Source: Streptomyces dioscori
GTDB lineage: Bacteria > Actinomycetota > Actinomycetes > Streptomycetales > Streptomycetaceae
Length of the DNA: 64,000 nt
Direction of reading: 5' to 3'
Assembly (NCBI RefSeq): GCF_003024195.1
Contig: NZ_KZ679051.1
Span: 183,790-247,789 of the forward strand
A program made the position numbers and the translations under genes. Positions 38,817 through 46,793 of this stretch are shown here, in pieces (positions within the stretch are counted from its first letter, which is position 1; each line of letters starts with the position of its first letter). The notes under the pieces are model-generated. The model saw only the letters and a program-made list of their open reading frames with translations. It was not told the origin of the DNA and ran no database searches.

Positions 38817-40118
38817 ATGGCCGCCGACTCCGTCTCTGCTCGTGGCAGGGAACGTCTTGCCTCGCTCGCCGATGAGCCTGTCGACCATCGGTTCAAAGGT
38901 CTTCCGCCCGACGCCGAGGGGCTGACCGTCGGCGAGCTGGCTCTTGAGCGCCGCAATCTGTTCAGCGGTGGGTTCACCACGCCGTTGCTCGCCCTCTCCG
39001 CCGAGCGGCTTGAGCACAACCTGCGGCTCATGGAGACGTACGCGGAGCGGCACGGTCTTGTTTTTGCTCCGCACGGCAAGACGTCCATGGCTCCTCAGCT
39101 TTTTTGGCGGCAGATCGAGCATGGGGCCTGGGGCATCACGCTTGCCGTGCCTCATCAGGTGCGGGTGGCTCGTGCCTTCGGTGTCCAGCGGGTCTTTCTG
39201 GCCAATGAGTTGGTCGATGCTGCTGCGCTTGGTTGGATTGCCAGTCAGTTGGCCGACGATCCCTCGTTTCGGTTCGTCTGTTACGTCGACTCCGTGCGGG
39301 GGGTCGAGTTGATGGACGCCGCGCTGCGTGGGGTCTCCTCCTCGCGGCCCGTGGACGTCGTCGTCGAGCTCGCGGCGGGTGAGGGTGCCCGGACCGGAGT
39401 GCGGACCGAGGCCGAGTGCGCGGTCGTCGCCGACGCCGTGGCCGGGGTGGAGACACTTCGGCTCGTCGGGGTCGCGGGGTACGAGGGTGAGGTGCCGGAC
39501 GCCGATCCCGAGCGGGTACGGGCCTGGCTGCGGCGGCTCACCGGCCTGGTCGTGGACTTCGACAAGGCGGGGCGGTTCGCGGGGGCGGGGCTCGACGAGA
39601 TCGTGGTGAGTGCGGGGGGCAGTGCCTGGTTCGATGCTGTCGCTGATGTCTTTGGTGAGTTGCCTGAGCTGTCGCTGCCTGCGCTGAAGTTGCTGCGGTC
39701 GGGTGCCTATGTCTCGCACGACGACGGGCACTACCGGGAAGTGACGCCCTTCGTGCGGGTTCCCGAGGAGGGCGCTCTGCAGCCTGCCTTCCGGCTGTGG
39801 GCGCAGGTCGTCTCCCGGCCCTCGGCCGAGCAGGCCTTCGCCAACGCCGGTAAGCGCGACGCCGCATACGACCTGGACCTGCCCGTCGTGCAGGTCGTGC
39901 GGGGGGAGGGTGGGGAGCGGGCCGCGGAGGGTATCGATGTCACCTCCCTGTCCGACCAGCACGCCTGGATCCGGACCGCCGAGGGCGCTTCGCTGGAGGT
40001 CGGTGACTGGGTGGGGATGGGGCTCTCGCATCCCTGCACCTCGTTCGACAAGTGGCAGCTGATTCCTGTGGTGGAGCAGGACGGCACCGTCGTCGACTAC
40101 GTCCGCACCTACTTCTAG
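38817..40118 (+). CDS. D-serine dehydratase-like PLP enzyme (DSD1/D-threonine aldolase fold)
   Basis: A 433-residue enzyme of the alanine-racemase N-terminal class. The ATG is chosen for GGAGG eight bases upstream; two earlier ATGs have no site. The PLP lysine is in VFAPHGKTSMAPQLF, and the barrel continues as FVCYVDSVRGVELMDAAL and VVVELAAGEGARTGVR. The C-terminal domain contains GMGLSHPCTSFDKW: the His and Cys match the zinc ligands of eukaryotic-type D-serine dehydratases. It would convert D-serine or D-threonine to keto acid and ammonia via an enamine. Codons in the first 150 residues are unusually rich in T-ending triplets. It is followed 9 bases on by the D-aminoacylase. Confidence 0.88.
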   Translation: MAADSVSARGRERLASLADEPVDHRFKGLPPDAEGLTVGELALERRNLFSGGFTTPLLALSAERLEHNLRLMETYAERHGLVFAPHGKTSMAPQLFWRQIEHGAWGITLAVPHQVRVARAFGVQRVFLANELVDAAALGWIASQLADDPSFRFVCYVDSVRGVELMDAALRGVSSSRPVDVVVELAAGEGARTGVRTEAECAVVADAVAGVETLRLVGVAGYEGEVPDADPERVRAWLRRLTGLVVDFDKAGRFAGAGLDEIVVSAGGSAWFDAVADVFGELPELSLPALKLLRSGAYVSHDDGHYREVTPFVRVPEEGALQPAFRLWAQVVSRPSAEQAFANAGKRDAAYDLDLPVVQVVRGEGGERAAEGIDVTSLSDQHAWIRTAEGASLEVGDWVGMGLSHPCTSFDKWQLIPVVEQDGTVVDYVRTYF

Positions 40119-40127
40119 GAGCTCGCC

Positions 40128-41753
40128 ATGCTGGATCTCGTCATCCGTGACGTGGACGTCGTCGACGGCAGCGGAGGCCCGTCCTTCCGGGCCGACGTGG
40201 GGATCGAGGGCGGCAGGATCACGACCGTGATGCAGGAGGCGGCCGCTGCCGGGTGCCTGAGGCCCGTCGCCCGTCGGGTGGTGGATGCCGAGGGGCTGGT
40301 GTTGGCTCCCGGGTTCATCGACATGCACGCCCACAGTGATCTGGCCCTGCTGCGGGATCCCGATCACAGCGCCAAGGTGGCCCAGGGGGTCACACTGGAG
40401 GTCATCGGGCAGGACGGGCTGTCGTACGCCCCCGTCGACGACCGCACGCTCGCCGAGGTGCGCCGCGCGATCACCGGCTGGAACGGCAGCGGGGACGACA
40501 TCGACTTCAGCTGGCGCTCGGTGGGGGAATACCTCGACCGCCTGGACCACGGGTTCGGTGGGGAAGGGATCGCCGTCAACGCCGCCTATCTGATTCCTCA
40601 AGGTGCTGTGCGGATGCTTGCCGTCGGCTGGGACGACCGGGAGGCGACACCCGAAGAGCTGGGGCGGATGCGGCAGTTGGTCGCCGACGGGATGCGTGAG
40701 GGCGCGGTCGGCATGTCGTCGGGGCTCACGTACACCCCCGGCATGTACGCCAAGGACGCCGAGCTGACCGAACTGTGCCGGGTGGTCGCCGAGTACGACG
40801 GCTACTACTGCCCGCACCATCGGTCGTACGGCGCCGGCGCCCTGGACGCCTACCGGGAGATGGTGGAGCTGACCCGCGAGGCCGGGTGCTCACTCCATCT
40901 CGCGCACGCCACCATGAACTTCGGCGTCAACAAGGGAAGGGGCTCTGAGCTGTTGGCGCTGCTCGATGAGGCGCTGGACGGTGGGGCGGACATCAGTCTT
41001 GACACGTATCCGTACACGCCCGGGTGTACGACTCTTGTGGCGATGCTGCCCAGTTGGGCGAGTGAAGGCGGGCCGGAGGCGACCCTGGCCCGGCTGAGGG
41101 ACGGCGGGACGGCCGGACGGATCCGTCACCACATGGAGGTGGTGGGGTCGGACGGGTGTCATGGCGTGCCCATCGAATGGGACACGATTGAGATTTCGGG
41201 TGTCGCCGACCCGGCGCTTGCCTCGTATGTGGGGCGGACGGTCCAGGAGTCGGCGGACGCGCGTGGCGAGGCGCCGTGGACGACCGCGCGTCGGCTGCTG
41301 CTCGACGACGGTCTCGGGTCGACGATCCTTCAGCACGTGGGGCATGAGGAGAACGTGCAGACGATCATGCGGCACCGCGTGCACACCGGTGGCTCGGACG
41401 GCATTCTGCGCGGTGACAAGCCGCATCCGCGGGCGTACGGCACCTTCCCGCAGTACCTGGGCCGGTACGTCAGGGAGCTGGGCGTCCTCGGTCTGGAGGA
41501 GTGCGTCGCCCACCTCACCTCACGGCCCGCGGCACGCCTGCGGCTGCCCGACCGCGGGCTGGTGAGGGAGGGGTACCGCGCGGATCTGGTGCTCTTCGAC
41601 CCGGAGACGGTGGCCGCGGGTTCGACCTTTGCGGTCCCGCGAACACTGCCGACCGGCATCCCGCATGTGCTGATCGACGGGCGGTTCGTGATCGAGGACG
41701 GGCGACGGACAGGAGTGCTGGCGGGGCGGGCGGTCCGCCGTACCGCTGGCTGA
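40128..41753 (+). CDS. N-acyl-D-amino-acid deacylase (D-aminoacylase)
   Basis: A 541-residue amidohydrolase starting MLDLVIRDVDVVDGSGGPSF behind GGAG. Metal ligands are visible: HxH in APGFIDMHAHSDLALLRD, later His in YYCPHHRSYGAG and CSLHLAHATMN, and Asp in VHTGGSDGILRGDKPHPRAYGTFPQYLG. The closing block (LTSRPAARLRLPDRGLVREGYRADLVLFDP) is typical. It frees D-amino acids from N-acyl derivatives, feeding the dehydratase encoded just upstream. Both are likely on one transcript, with RidA and the permease on the divergent one. Confidence 0.95.
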   Translation: MLDLVIRDVDVVDGSGGPSFRADVGIEGGRITTVMQEAAAAGCLRPVARRVVDAEGLVLAPGFIDMHAHSDLALLRDPDHSAKVAQGVTLEVIGQDGLSYAPVDDRTLAEVRRAITGWNGSGDDIDFSWRSVGEYLDRLDHGFGGEGIAVNAAYLIPQGAVRMLAVGWDDREATPEELGRMRQLVADGMREGAVGMSSGLTYTPGMYAKDAELTELCRVVAEYDGYYCPHHRSYGAGALDAYREMVELTREAGCSLHLAHATMNFGVNKGRGSELLALLDEALDGGADISLDTYPYTPGCTTLVAMLPSWASEGGPEATLARLRDGGTAGRIRHHMEVVGSDGCHGVPIEWDTIEISGVADPALASYVGRTVQESADARGEAPWTTARRLLLDDGLGSTILQHVGHEENVQTIMRHRVHTGGSDGILRGDKPHPRAYGTFPQYLGRYVRELGVLGLEECVAHLTSRPAARLRLPDRGLVREGYRADLVLFDPETVAAGSTFAVPRTLPTGIPHVLIDGRFVIEDGRRTGVLAGRAVRRTAG

Positions 41754-41780
41754 CCGCCCGCCGACCGGCTGGCTGGTTCG

Positions 41781-42662
41781 TTACGGCTTGGGCAGGGTGC
41801 AGCCGCTCGCGTTCAGGTCGAGTTTGCTGTCGAGGCCGAAGCAGGCGGGTATCTGGTAGGTCTCCTGGCCGTAGTTGATGCCCGCGCGGACGGTGACGGT
41901 GCCGTTCTCGTCCACCTCGCACGGGTTGTTGTCGGTGCAGCGTCCGCCGTCCTCGTTGCCGGTGTTGTTGACGGCGACGACGTTGCCGGTGGCGTTGTCG
42001 ATCACGGGTGAGCCCGAGGTGCCGCCGATGGTCTGGCAGGCGGAGGTGTAGCGGACCGAGTCCTTCCAGGTCCAGGCACCCTCCTTGAGGCGGTAGGCGA
42101 AGCCGTCGACGTTGCAGGCGTACGTGCGCTTCCAGTAGCCGGAGACGACCGTGATGGCGGTGCCGGCGACCGGGTGCGTGTCGTTGAGGGTCAGCGGGCT
42201 GATGCCGTACGAGCTCCTGATCGCCCCGTAGGTGGTGGTGAGCTGGTAGAGGGAGACGTCCGTGTCGGTCATCGTGGCGTAGGCGATCTTGCTGGCGCGC
42301 AGGGTGGCTACGCGGGTGCCGGCGGAGTTCAGCAGGCCGAAGGTGCGGGTGGAGGCCTGGTCGACGATGACCTCGCCGGCCGCGGGGAAGCCGGTTTCGA
42401 GGCAGTGGCCGTTCGACATCACCAGCGCCGGGTCGTCGTCCTCGGAGTCGGGGAAGCGCACGACGGAGCCGGAGCAGTTGCTGAGCGAGACGGTGCCGGC
42501 GAAGGTGACGGCCTGGATGGCCGCGGGTTCGCCGGCCGCGGATTCGCTGACCGCGGGTGTGCTGGTGGCGGTCTTCGTCTCGGTGGCGGCCACCGCCGGG
42601 GCTGCCAGGCCCGTCCCTGTGATCATCAGGGCGCCGAGCGCGGCAAGGAGAGGCTTTTTCAT
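41781..42662 (-). CDS. Secreted trypsin-like serine protease
   Basis: A 293-residue exported protein. The start is the ATG with GAGGGG upstream (MKKPLLAALGALMITGTGLAAPAVAA, a clear signal peptide). A short pro-region precedes the protease fold. The triad is visible: His in ALVMSNGHCLETG, Asp in TDTDVSLYQL, Ser in QTIGGTSGSPVIDNATG. Six cysteines pair plausibly (NCSGS/GHCLE; YACNV/SACQT; RCTDNNPCE). It ends in a Cys/Leu-rich tail (IPACFGLDSKLDLNASGC). Single gene, convergent with the D-aminoacylase gene. Confidence 0.93.
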   Translation of the reverse strand: MKKPLLAALGALMITGTGLAAPAVAATETKTATSTPAVSESAAGEPAAIQAVTFAGTVSLSNCSGSVVRFPDSEDDDPALVMSNGHCLETGFPAAGEVIVDQASTRTFGLLNSAGTRVATLRASKIAYATMTDTDVSLYQLTTTYGAIRSSYGISPLTLNDTHPVAGTAITVVSGYWKRTYACNVDGFAYRLKEGAWTWKDSVRYTSACQTIGGTSGSPVIDNATGNVVAVNNTGNEDGGRCTDNNPCEVDENGTVTVRAGINYGQETYQIPACFGLDSKLDLNASGCTLPKP

Positions 42663-43223
42663 GTGGGGGTCCCCTCGTGTGACGTGAGCGGCCGAAGATC
42701 TTCCGACCACTTCCCGTTTTTGTCATGCGCATTCTCAGCCCCCTCCCCCACCCCGACAAGAACCCATTTCCAGCCGCCGGGTGCGCCCCTTGGGGGGACC
42801 CATGTGTGTTGCCTGCGGGCGGGTGGGGACTGACCGCAGGCACACAACAGCCCCCGCCCCCTAAGGGGCGCGGGGAACGGCGCGGCCAGCCCTCACCGGC
42901 CCGCAGGTGAGAACAGACGCCCACCCCCACCCCCCAAGGGGCGCGGGGAACTGCGCAATCAGCCCCCACCGACCCGCACGTGAAGACAGACGCGCACCCC
43001 CACCCCCAAGGGGCGCGGGGAACTGCGCGGCCAGCCCCCACCGGCCCGCACCCGCATCGCAGCCGCCGGCGGGCACCCCCCAAGGGGCGCGGGGAACGGC
43101 GCGGGGAACGGCGCAGGCAACCCCCACCGACCCGCACCCACACGACCACCCACCCCAAGACGGACGTCTCACGTGGTGGAAAACACGGCGCGACAACCCC
43201 TACCCGCCCGTAAGCTCACGAAC
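42663..43223. repeat. 560-bp gene-free region with four direct copies of the dispersed repeat
   Basis: GGGGCGCGGGGAAC is found near 42863, 42932, 43005 and 43082, each followed by CGGCGC or TGCGC and then CAGCC...CCGRCCCGCA, with a period of about 70-77 bp. Upstream is a further inverted repeat (TGCCTGCGG at 42810-42818 with 42834-42842), likely part of a hairpin. Nothing here codes for protein. The last 60 bases carry the promoter of the aminotransferase gene. Confidence 0.88.
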
Positions 43224-44435
43224 ATGCAGGTGATCCAGTCGACCAAGCTCGCCAACGTCTGTTACGAGATCCGGGGCCCGGTCCTTGAGGAGGCGATGCG
43301 GCTGGAAGCAGCAGGCCACCGCATCCTCAAGCTGAACACCGGAAACCCCGCAGCGTTCGGCTTCGAGTGCCCGCCGGAGATCCTGGAGGACATCCTCCGC
43401 AACGTGTCGTCGGCGCACGGGTACGGCGACGCGAAGGGCCTGCTCGCGGCCCGCCGCGCCGTGGTCATGCACAACCAGACCCTCGGCATAGAGACGGACG
43501 TCGAGCACGTCTTCATCGGCAACGGCGTGTCCGAGCTGATCGTGATGGCGATGCAGGGCCTGCTGGACGACGGCGACGAGGTACTCGTACCCGCACCGGA
43601 CTACCCCCTGTGGACCGCCGCCGTCTCCCTCTCCGGCGGCACCGCCGTCCACTACCGCTGCGACGAGCAGTCCGACTGGATGCCCGATCTCGCGGACGTG
43701 GAGCGGAAGGTCACGGACCGCACCAAGGCGATCGTGATCATCAACCCGAACAACCCGACGGGCGCGGTCTACGACGAGGCGATGCTGCGGGGCCTCACCG
43801 ACATCGCCCGCCGCCACAACCTGCTGGTCTGCTCGGACGAGATCTACGACAAGATCCTGTACGACGAGGCCGTGCACACCCCGACCGCCAAGGTCGCCCC
43901 CGACCTGCTCACCCTCACCTTCAACGGAATGTCGAAGGCGTACCGCGTGGCCGGGTACCGGGTGGGCTGGATGGCGATCTCCGGGCCGCGGGCGCACGCC
44001 GACTCGTACATCGAGGGGCTGACGATCCTCGCCAACATGCGGCTCTGCGCGAACATGCCAGGTCAGCACGGTGTCGTCGCCGCTCTCAGCGGGCGGCAGA
44101 CCATCAACGACCTCGTCCTGCCCGGCGGGCGACTGCGCGAGCAGCGGGACGTGGCGCACAAGCTGCTGACGCAGATTCCGGGCGTGACCTGCGTGAAGCC
44201 GAAGGGTGCGCTCTATCTCTTCCCGCGCCTCGATCCGAAGGTCTACAAGATCAAGGACGACCGGCGGATGGTGCTGGACCTGCTGCGCAGCGAGAAGATC
44301 ATGGTCGTGCAGGGTACGGGCTTCAACTGGCCGGAACCCGACCACTTCCGGGTCGTCACCCTGCCGACCGCGCGGGACCTGACGGACGCGGTGACCCGGA
44401 TCGGGAACTTCCTGGACGGGTACGGACAGAGCTGA
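43224..44435 (+). CDS. PLP-dependent aminotransferase (AlaA-like class I/II)
   Basis: A 403-residue fold-type I enzyme. The ATG (MQVIQSTKLANVCYEIRGPVLEEA) follows the sequence TAAGCT at 10 bases with no ribosome site, so a leaderless message is possible. Motifs: NTGNPAAFGFECPPEI, YGDAKGLLAARRAV, the PLP-stacking VPAPDYPLWTAAVSL, IIINPNNPTGAVYDEAML, SDEIYDKILYD, and the Schiff-base Lys in LTFNGMSKAYRVAGYRVGW with the phosphate-binding Arg. This pattern matches glutamate-pyruvate aminotransferases (AlaA), but substrate is inferred. It stands alone between repeat arrays. Confidence 0.94.
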   Translation: MQVIQSTKLANVCYEIRGPVLEEAMRLEAAGHRILKLNTGNPAAFGFECPPEILEDILRNVSSAHGYGDAKGLLAARRAVVMHNQTLGIETDVEHVFIGNGVSELIVMAMQGLLDDGDEVLVPAPDYPLWTAAVSLSGGTAVHYRCDEQSDWMPDLADVERKVTDRTKAIVIINPNNPTGAVYDEAMLRGLTDIARRHNLLVCSDEIYDKILYDEAVHTPTAKVAPDLLTLTFNGMSKAYRVAGYRVGWMAISGPRAHADSYIEGLTILANMRLCANMPGQHGVVAALSGRQTINDLVLPGGRLREQRDVAHKLLTQIPGVTCVKPKGALYLFPRLDPKVYKIKDDRRMVLDLLRSEKIMVVQGTGFNWPEPDHFRVVTLPTARDLTDAVTRIGNFLDGYGQS

Positions 44436-44488
44436 CGCCTCGTCACCCTGCGTGGTCGGGTGGCTGCGTTTTCGGAGTCTGCTCAACT

Positions 44489-44511
44489 TTAGACGAAATC
44501 TAAGCTAGGAT
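44489..44511 (+). promoter_or_regulatory. Promoter with small inverted repeat
   Basis: TTAGA (44489-44493) and TCTAA (44499-44503) flank CGAAA, with a -10-like TAGGAT at 44506-44511. A repressor bound here would overlap the spacer. It precedes the small hypothetical gene, whose ATG has AGGAGG. The stretch is AT-rich against its surroundings. Confidence 0.45.
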
Positions 44512-44544
44512 GGCTTCCTGTCAGAGCACAGGAGGCCATCTCCC

Positions 44545-44988
44545 ATGTACGAACCGATCCGCACCAAGTCGGTCCACACGATGGCCGGCACCGCCGACTT
44601 TCCCCATCGGTCGCGCGAGGAGGAGCTGGACATCCAGCTCGCCGGTCATCTGGCGGCACTGCTCGCGGTCACGGACGAACTCCGCGGGCTCGAACCGTCC
44701 GCCTCCGCCGAACTCGATGCCGCCGCGGAACGGCTGGCCGAGCAGGTGACACGGCTGCGTGGGGGGCGTCCGCCCGTCCGTGCGGCGGTTGCGTCCGCCG
44801 GCGGTGGCGGTCGTGGGCCGGTGTCCGTCGGATTGCATCAGCGGGCACATGCCCTGGCGGGGCGGGCACTTGTCGTCGCCGCGTCCCGGGCGGATACGGC
44901 GGGCGCGATTCTGGCTGCGCAGCGCATGGATGCGCATGCGGCTGCGGCTGCCGCTGCCGCCACCGAGCCGGCACTCACCGCTCGCTGA
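44545..44988 (+). CDS. Conserved hypothetical protein of Streptomyces
   Basis: A 147-residue protein with a good ribosome site (AGGAGG, 9 bases). It starts MYEPIRTKSVHTMAG and is helical, Ala-rich and charged (SREEELDIQLAGHLAALLAVTDELRGLE, SAELDAAAERLAEQVTRLRGG). A possible second helix pair near the C-terminus is Ala/His-rich. No membrane segment, no cysteines and no enzyme motif are visible. It is transcribed alone, with a terminator hairpin about 80 bases downstream. The helical pattern suggests an oligomer or regulator; nothing more can be said. Confidence 0.75.
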   Translation: MYEPIRTKSVHTMAGTADFPHRSREEELDIQLAGHLAALLAVTDELRGLEPSASAELDAAAERLAEQVTRLRGGRPPVRAAVASAGGGGRGPVSVGLHQRAHALAGRALVVAASRADTAGAILAAQRMDAHAAAAAAAATEPALTAR

Positions 44989-45068
44989 ACCGGAACTTCC
45001 GGCTCCTCCGATCGGCCCCGGTCCGCGCGCACCCGCAGCGACGTGCGGACCGGGTGCCATGCATGCAT

Positions 45069-45100
45069 GAAGGGCCGCCCCCTGGGGGGTGCGGCCCTTC
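45069..45100. terminator. Terminator hairpin after the hypothetical gene
   Basis: GAAGGGCCGC (45069-45078) pairs with GCGGCCCTTC (45091-45100). Inner CCCC/GGGG can extend the stem, leaving a tiny loop. A TTC-rich stretch follows. It is preceded by GCATGCATGCAT-like palindromic DNA. Confidence 0.85.
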
Positions 45101-45139
45101 TTCGCACTGCGTGCGCCCGCAGCTTCTCGCCTGCGGCCC

Positions 45140-45190
45140 CGGTGGGGGCTGGCCGCGCAGTTCCCCGCGCCCCTAAAAAACGGGGCTGCG
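45140..45190. repeat. Single dispersed-repeat copy
   Basis: GCGCAGTTCCCCGCGCCCCT at about 45154-45173, with the flank GGTGGGGGCTGGCC. It is the complement of the copies at 42.9-43.1 kb and is followed by AAAAAACGGGG, which can pair back with the CCCC run. Confidence 0.85.
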
Positions 45191-45249
45191 CCCAGCGATC
45201 CTCTACCTCGCCCGACACGTGCGGAGCACAAACCCGGGGGCCGGCCCCG

Positions 45250-45585
45250 AAGTCCTTTCCTTTCAGCCCGTGCGGCGCTTGAGGAGCAGAGGCCCGGGAG
45301 CTGGCCCCGAGGTCCTTTTCTTTTAGCCCGTCCGGCGTTTGAGGACCGGGGGTTCGGGGGCTGGCCCCCGCGTCAGTGAGCTGAGGGGAGACTGGACTCG
45401 CGCGCCCCCGAGGCCCTTTTCTTTTAGCCCGTCCGGCGTTTGAGGACCGGGGGTTCGGGGGCTGGCCCCCGCGTCAGTGAGCTGAGGGGGACTGGACTCG
45501 CGCGCCCCCGAGATTCTTTTAGCCCGTCCGGCGTTTGAGGACCGGGGGTTCGGGGGCTGGCCCCCGAGTCTGTGACGGGGCGTGG
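45250..45585. repeat. Tandem array of about 100-bp units
   Basis: The core AGCCCGTCCGGCGTTTGAGG occurs exactly at 45325, 45426 and 45521 and in diverged form at 45265. Each core is followed by ACCGGGGGTTCGGGGGCTGG. The complete unit includes a CGTCAGTGAGCTGAGGGG segment and GACTGGACTCGCGCGCCCCC. The unit is one arm of the nested palindrome at 4.6-4.8 kb and of the PEPCK terminator. Together with the preceding copy it fills the 700 bases between two genes without any coding frame. Confidence 0.9.
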
Positions 45586-45691
45586 GGCTCAACAGGAGGG
45601 CCGGGGTCCGGTTGCGTACTGGGATGCGGTCGTCACCCCGTGTTCATGCGATGCGACGAGGAACGTTGGGTTCCGGGAGCACGCTCCGCAC

Positions 45692-46780
45692 GTGAGACGA
45701 ATCATCGCCATCGTCCTGGCGGTATTCCTGATCGGCGGAGTGGCAGCAGCCGTCGTAGCGGGCCGCGAAGACCAGGACAGCAGCACGGCAACGAAGACCG
45801 TGCAGGGAGTGATCGGGTCGGAGAAGGCGGAGTTCTTCGCCGACCCGGACGTGGTGGAGGCCCTCGCTGCCGAGGGCTACACCGTGGAGACGGAGACCTC
45901 CGGGTCCTGGGCCATGGAGGGACTCGACCTCAAGGGGTACGACTTCGCGTTCCCTTCCAGCCAGGCGCCCGCCGGGGAACTCGCCTCGAAGTACCACGTA
46001 CGGCAGCCCCTCCCGCGCCCCTTCTACTCGCCCCTCGTGGTCGTGGCGCACCGCAGCGCCGCCGAGGTGCTGGCGGCCAACGGCCTCGCGACCCTGGAGG
46101 GCAAGGGCGGCGGCAAGGGCAATGGCACCCTCGGCATGAAGGCCTACCTCAAGGCCGCCGAGGCCGACCGGACCTGGCAGCAGCTGAAGGGGAGCGAGAA
46201 GCACGGTGAGCTGAGCGGCACGCTGTTCATCTCCACGACCGACCCGACCAGTTCGAACTCCGGTGCCCTGTACCTCGCCGCCGCCTCCTACGTCGCCGAC
46301 GGCGGCCGGGTCGCCGACGGTGCCGCCGCCGTCGACCGCACGGCGCCCCTGATGCGCAAGCTGATCAGTGTCCAGGGCTCCCAGCAGACCAGCACGGACG
46401 CGGCCTTCCGCGACTTCGTCAGCGGTGTCGGCAACCCGCTGGTCCTCGTGTACGAGTCCCAGGTCGCCGCGCTCCTCGCCGGCGGCCGGGGCGTCGACGA
46501 CCTGGTCGTCCTCTACCCGGACACCACCGCCAACAGCGACCACACGGTCGTCCCGCTCACGGCGGAGGGCCGCGCCCTCGGTGAGCTGCTCGGCACCGAC
46601 AAGGAGTTGCGGCGGCTCGCGGTACGGCACGGGTTCCGTCCTCAGGGCGCCGCCGCCGAGTTCACGGCGGCCACCGACGCCCACACCACCTACCTCAACC
46701 AGACGCTGACCGGTGTCCGGCAGGTGCCCGTGCCCGCCTCCGAGGTGCTGCACGAGATGGCACGCCGGGCCCGGGACTAG
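45692..46780 (+). CDS. Membrane-anchored solute-binding-like protein
   Basis: A 362-residue protein, first gene of a four-gene operon. The GTG start gives VRRIIAIVLAVFLIGGVAAAVVAG: a basic end and one membrane helix, so the rest is outside. The outside part reads as a periplasmic-binding-protein type 2 fold (TVQGVIGSEKAEFFADPDVVEALAAEGYTVE at the N-lobe, LASKYHVRQPLPRPFYSPLVVVAHRSAAE and later VVPLTAEG). It shares TDPTSSNSG with the VWA lipoprotein two genes on, which has TDPSRSNSG. No ABC permease is present. The ligand is unknown; a signalling or adhesion role is more likely than transport. Confidence 0.82.
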   Translation: MRRIIAIVLAVFLIGGVAAAVVAGREDQDSSTATKTVQGVIGSEKAEFFADPDVVEALAAEGYTVETETSGSWAMEGLDLKGYDFAFPSSQAPAGELASKYHVRQPLPRPFYSPLVVVAHRSAAEVLAANGLATLEGKGGGKGNGTLGMKAYLKAAEADRTWQQLKGSEKHGELSGTLFISTTDPTSSNSGALYLAAASYVADGGRVADGAAAVDRTAPLMRKLISVQGSQQTSTDAAFRDFVSGVGNPLVLVYESQVAALLAGGRGVDDLVVLYPDTTANSDHTVVPLTAEGRALGELLGTDKELRRLAVRHGFRPQGAAAEFTAATDAHTTYLNQTLTGVRQVPVPASEVLHEMARRARD

Positions 46781-46793
46781 GGGGAAACAGCAC

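Noticed and set aside
37398..40820. 1140-codon minus-strand frame containing the kinase
   Set aside because: Only the part from 38675 leftward has kinase motifs; the rest is antisense to the dehydratase and deacylase genes.
42663..43223. CRISPR-like array
   Set aside because: The regular 70-77 bp repeats are palindromic and GC-rich, spacers are similar to each other, and there are no cas genes.
45250..45585. Mobile element or prophage remnant
   Set aside because: No transposase, recombinase or attachment site; the sequence is only tandem non-coding repeat.
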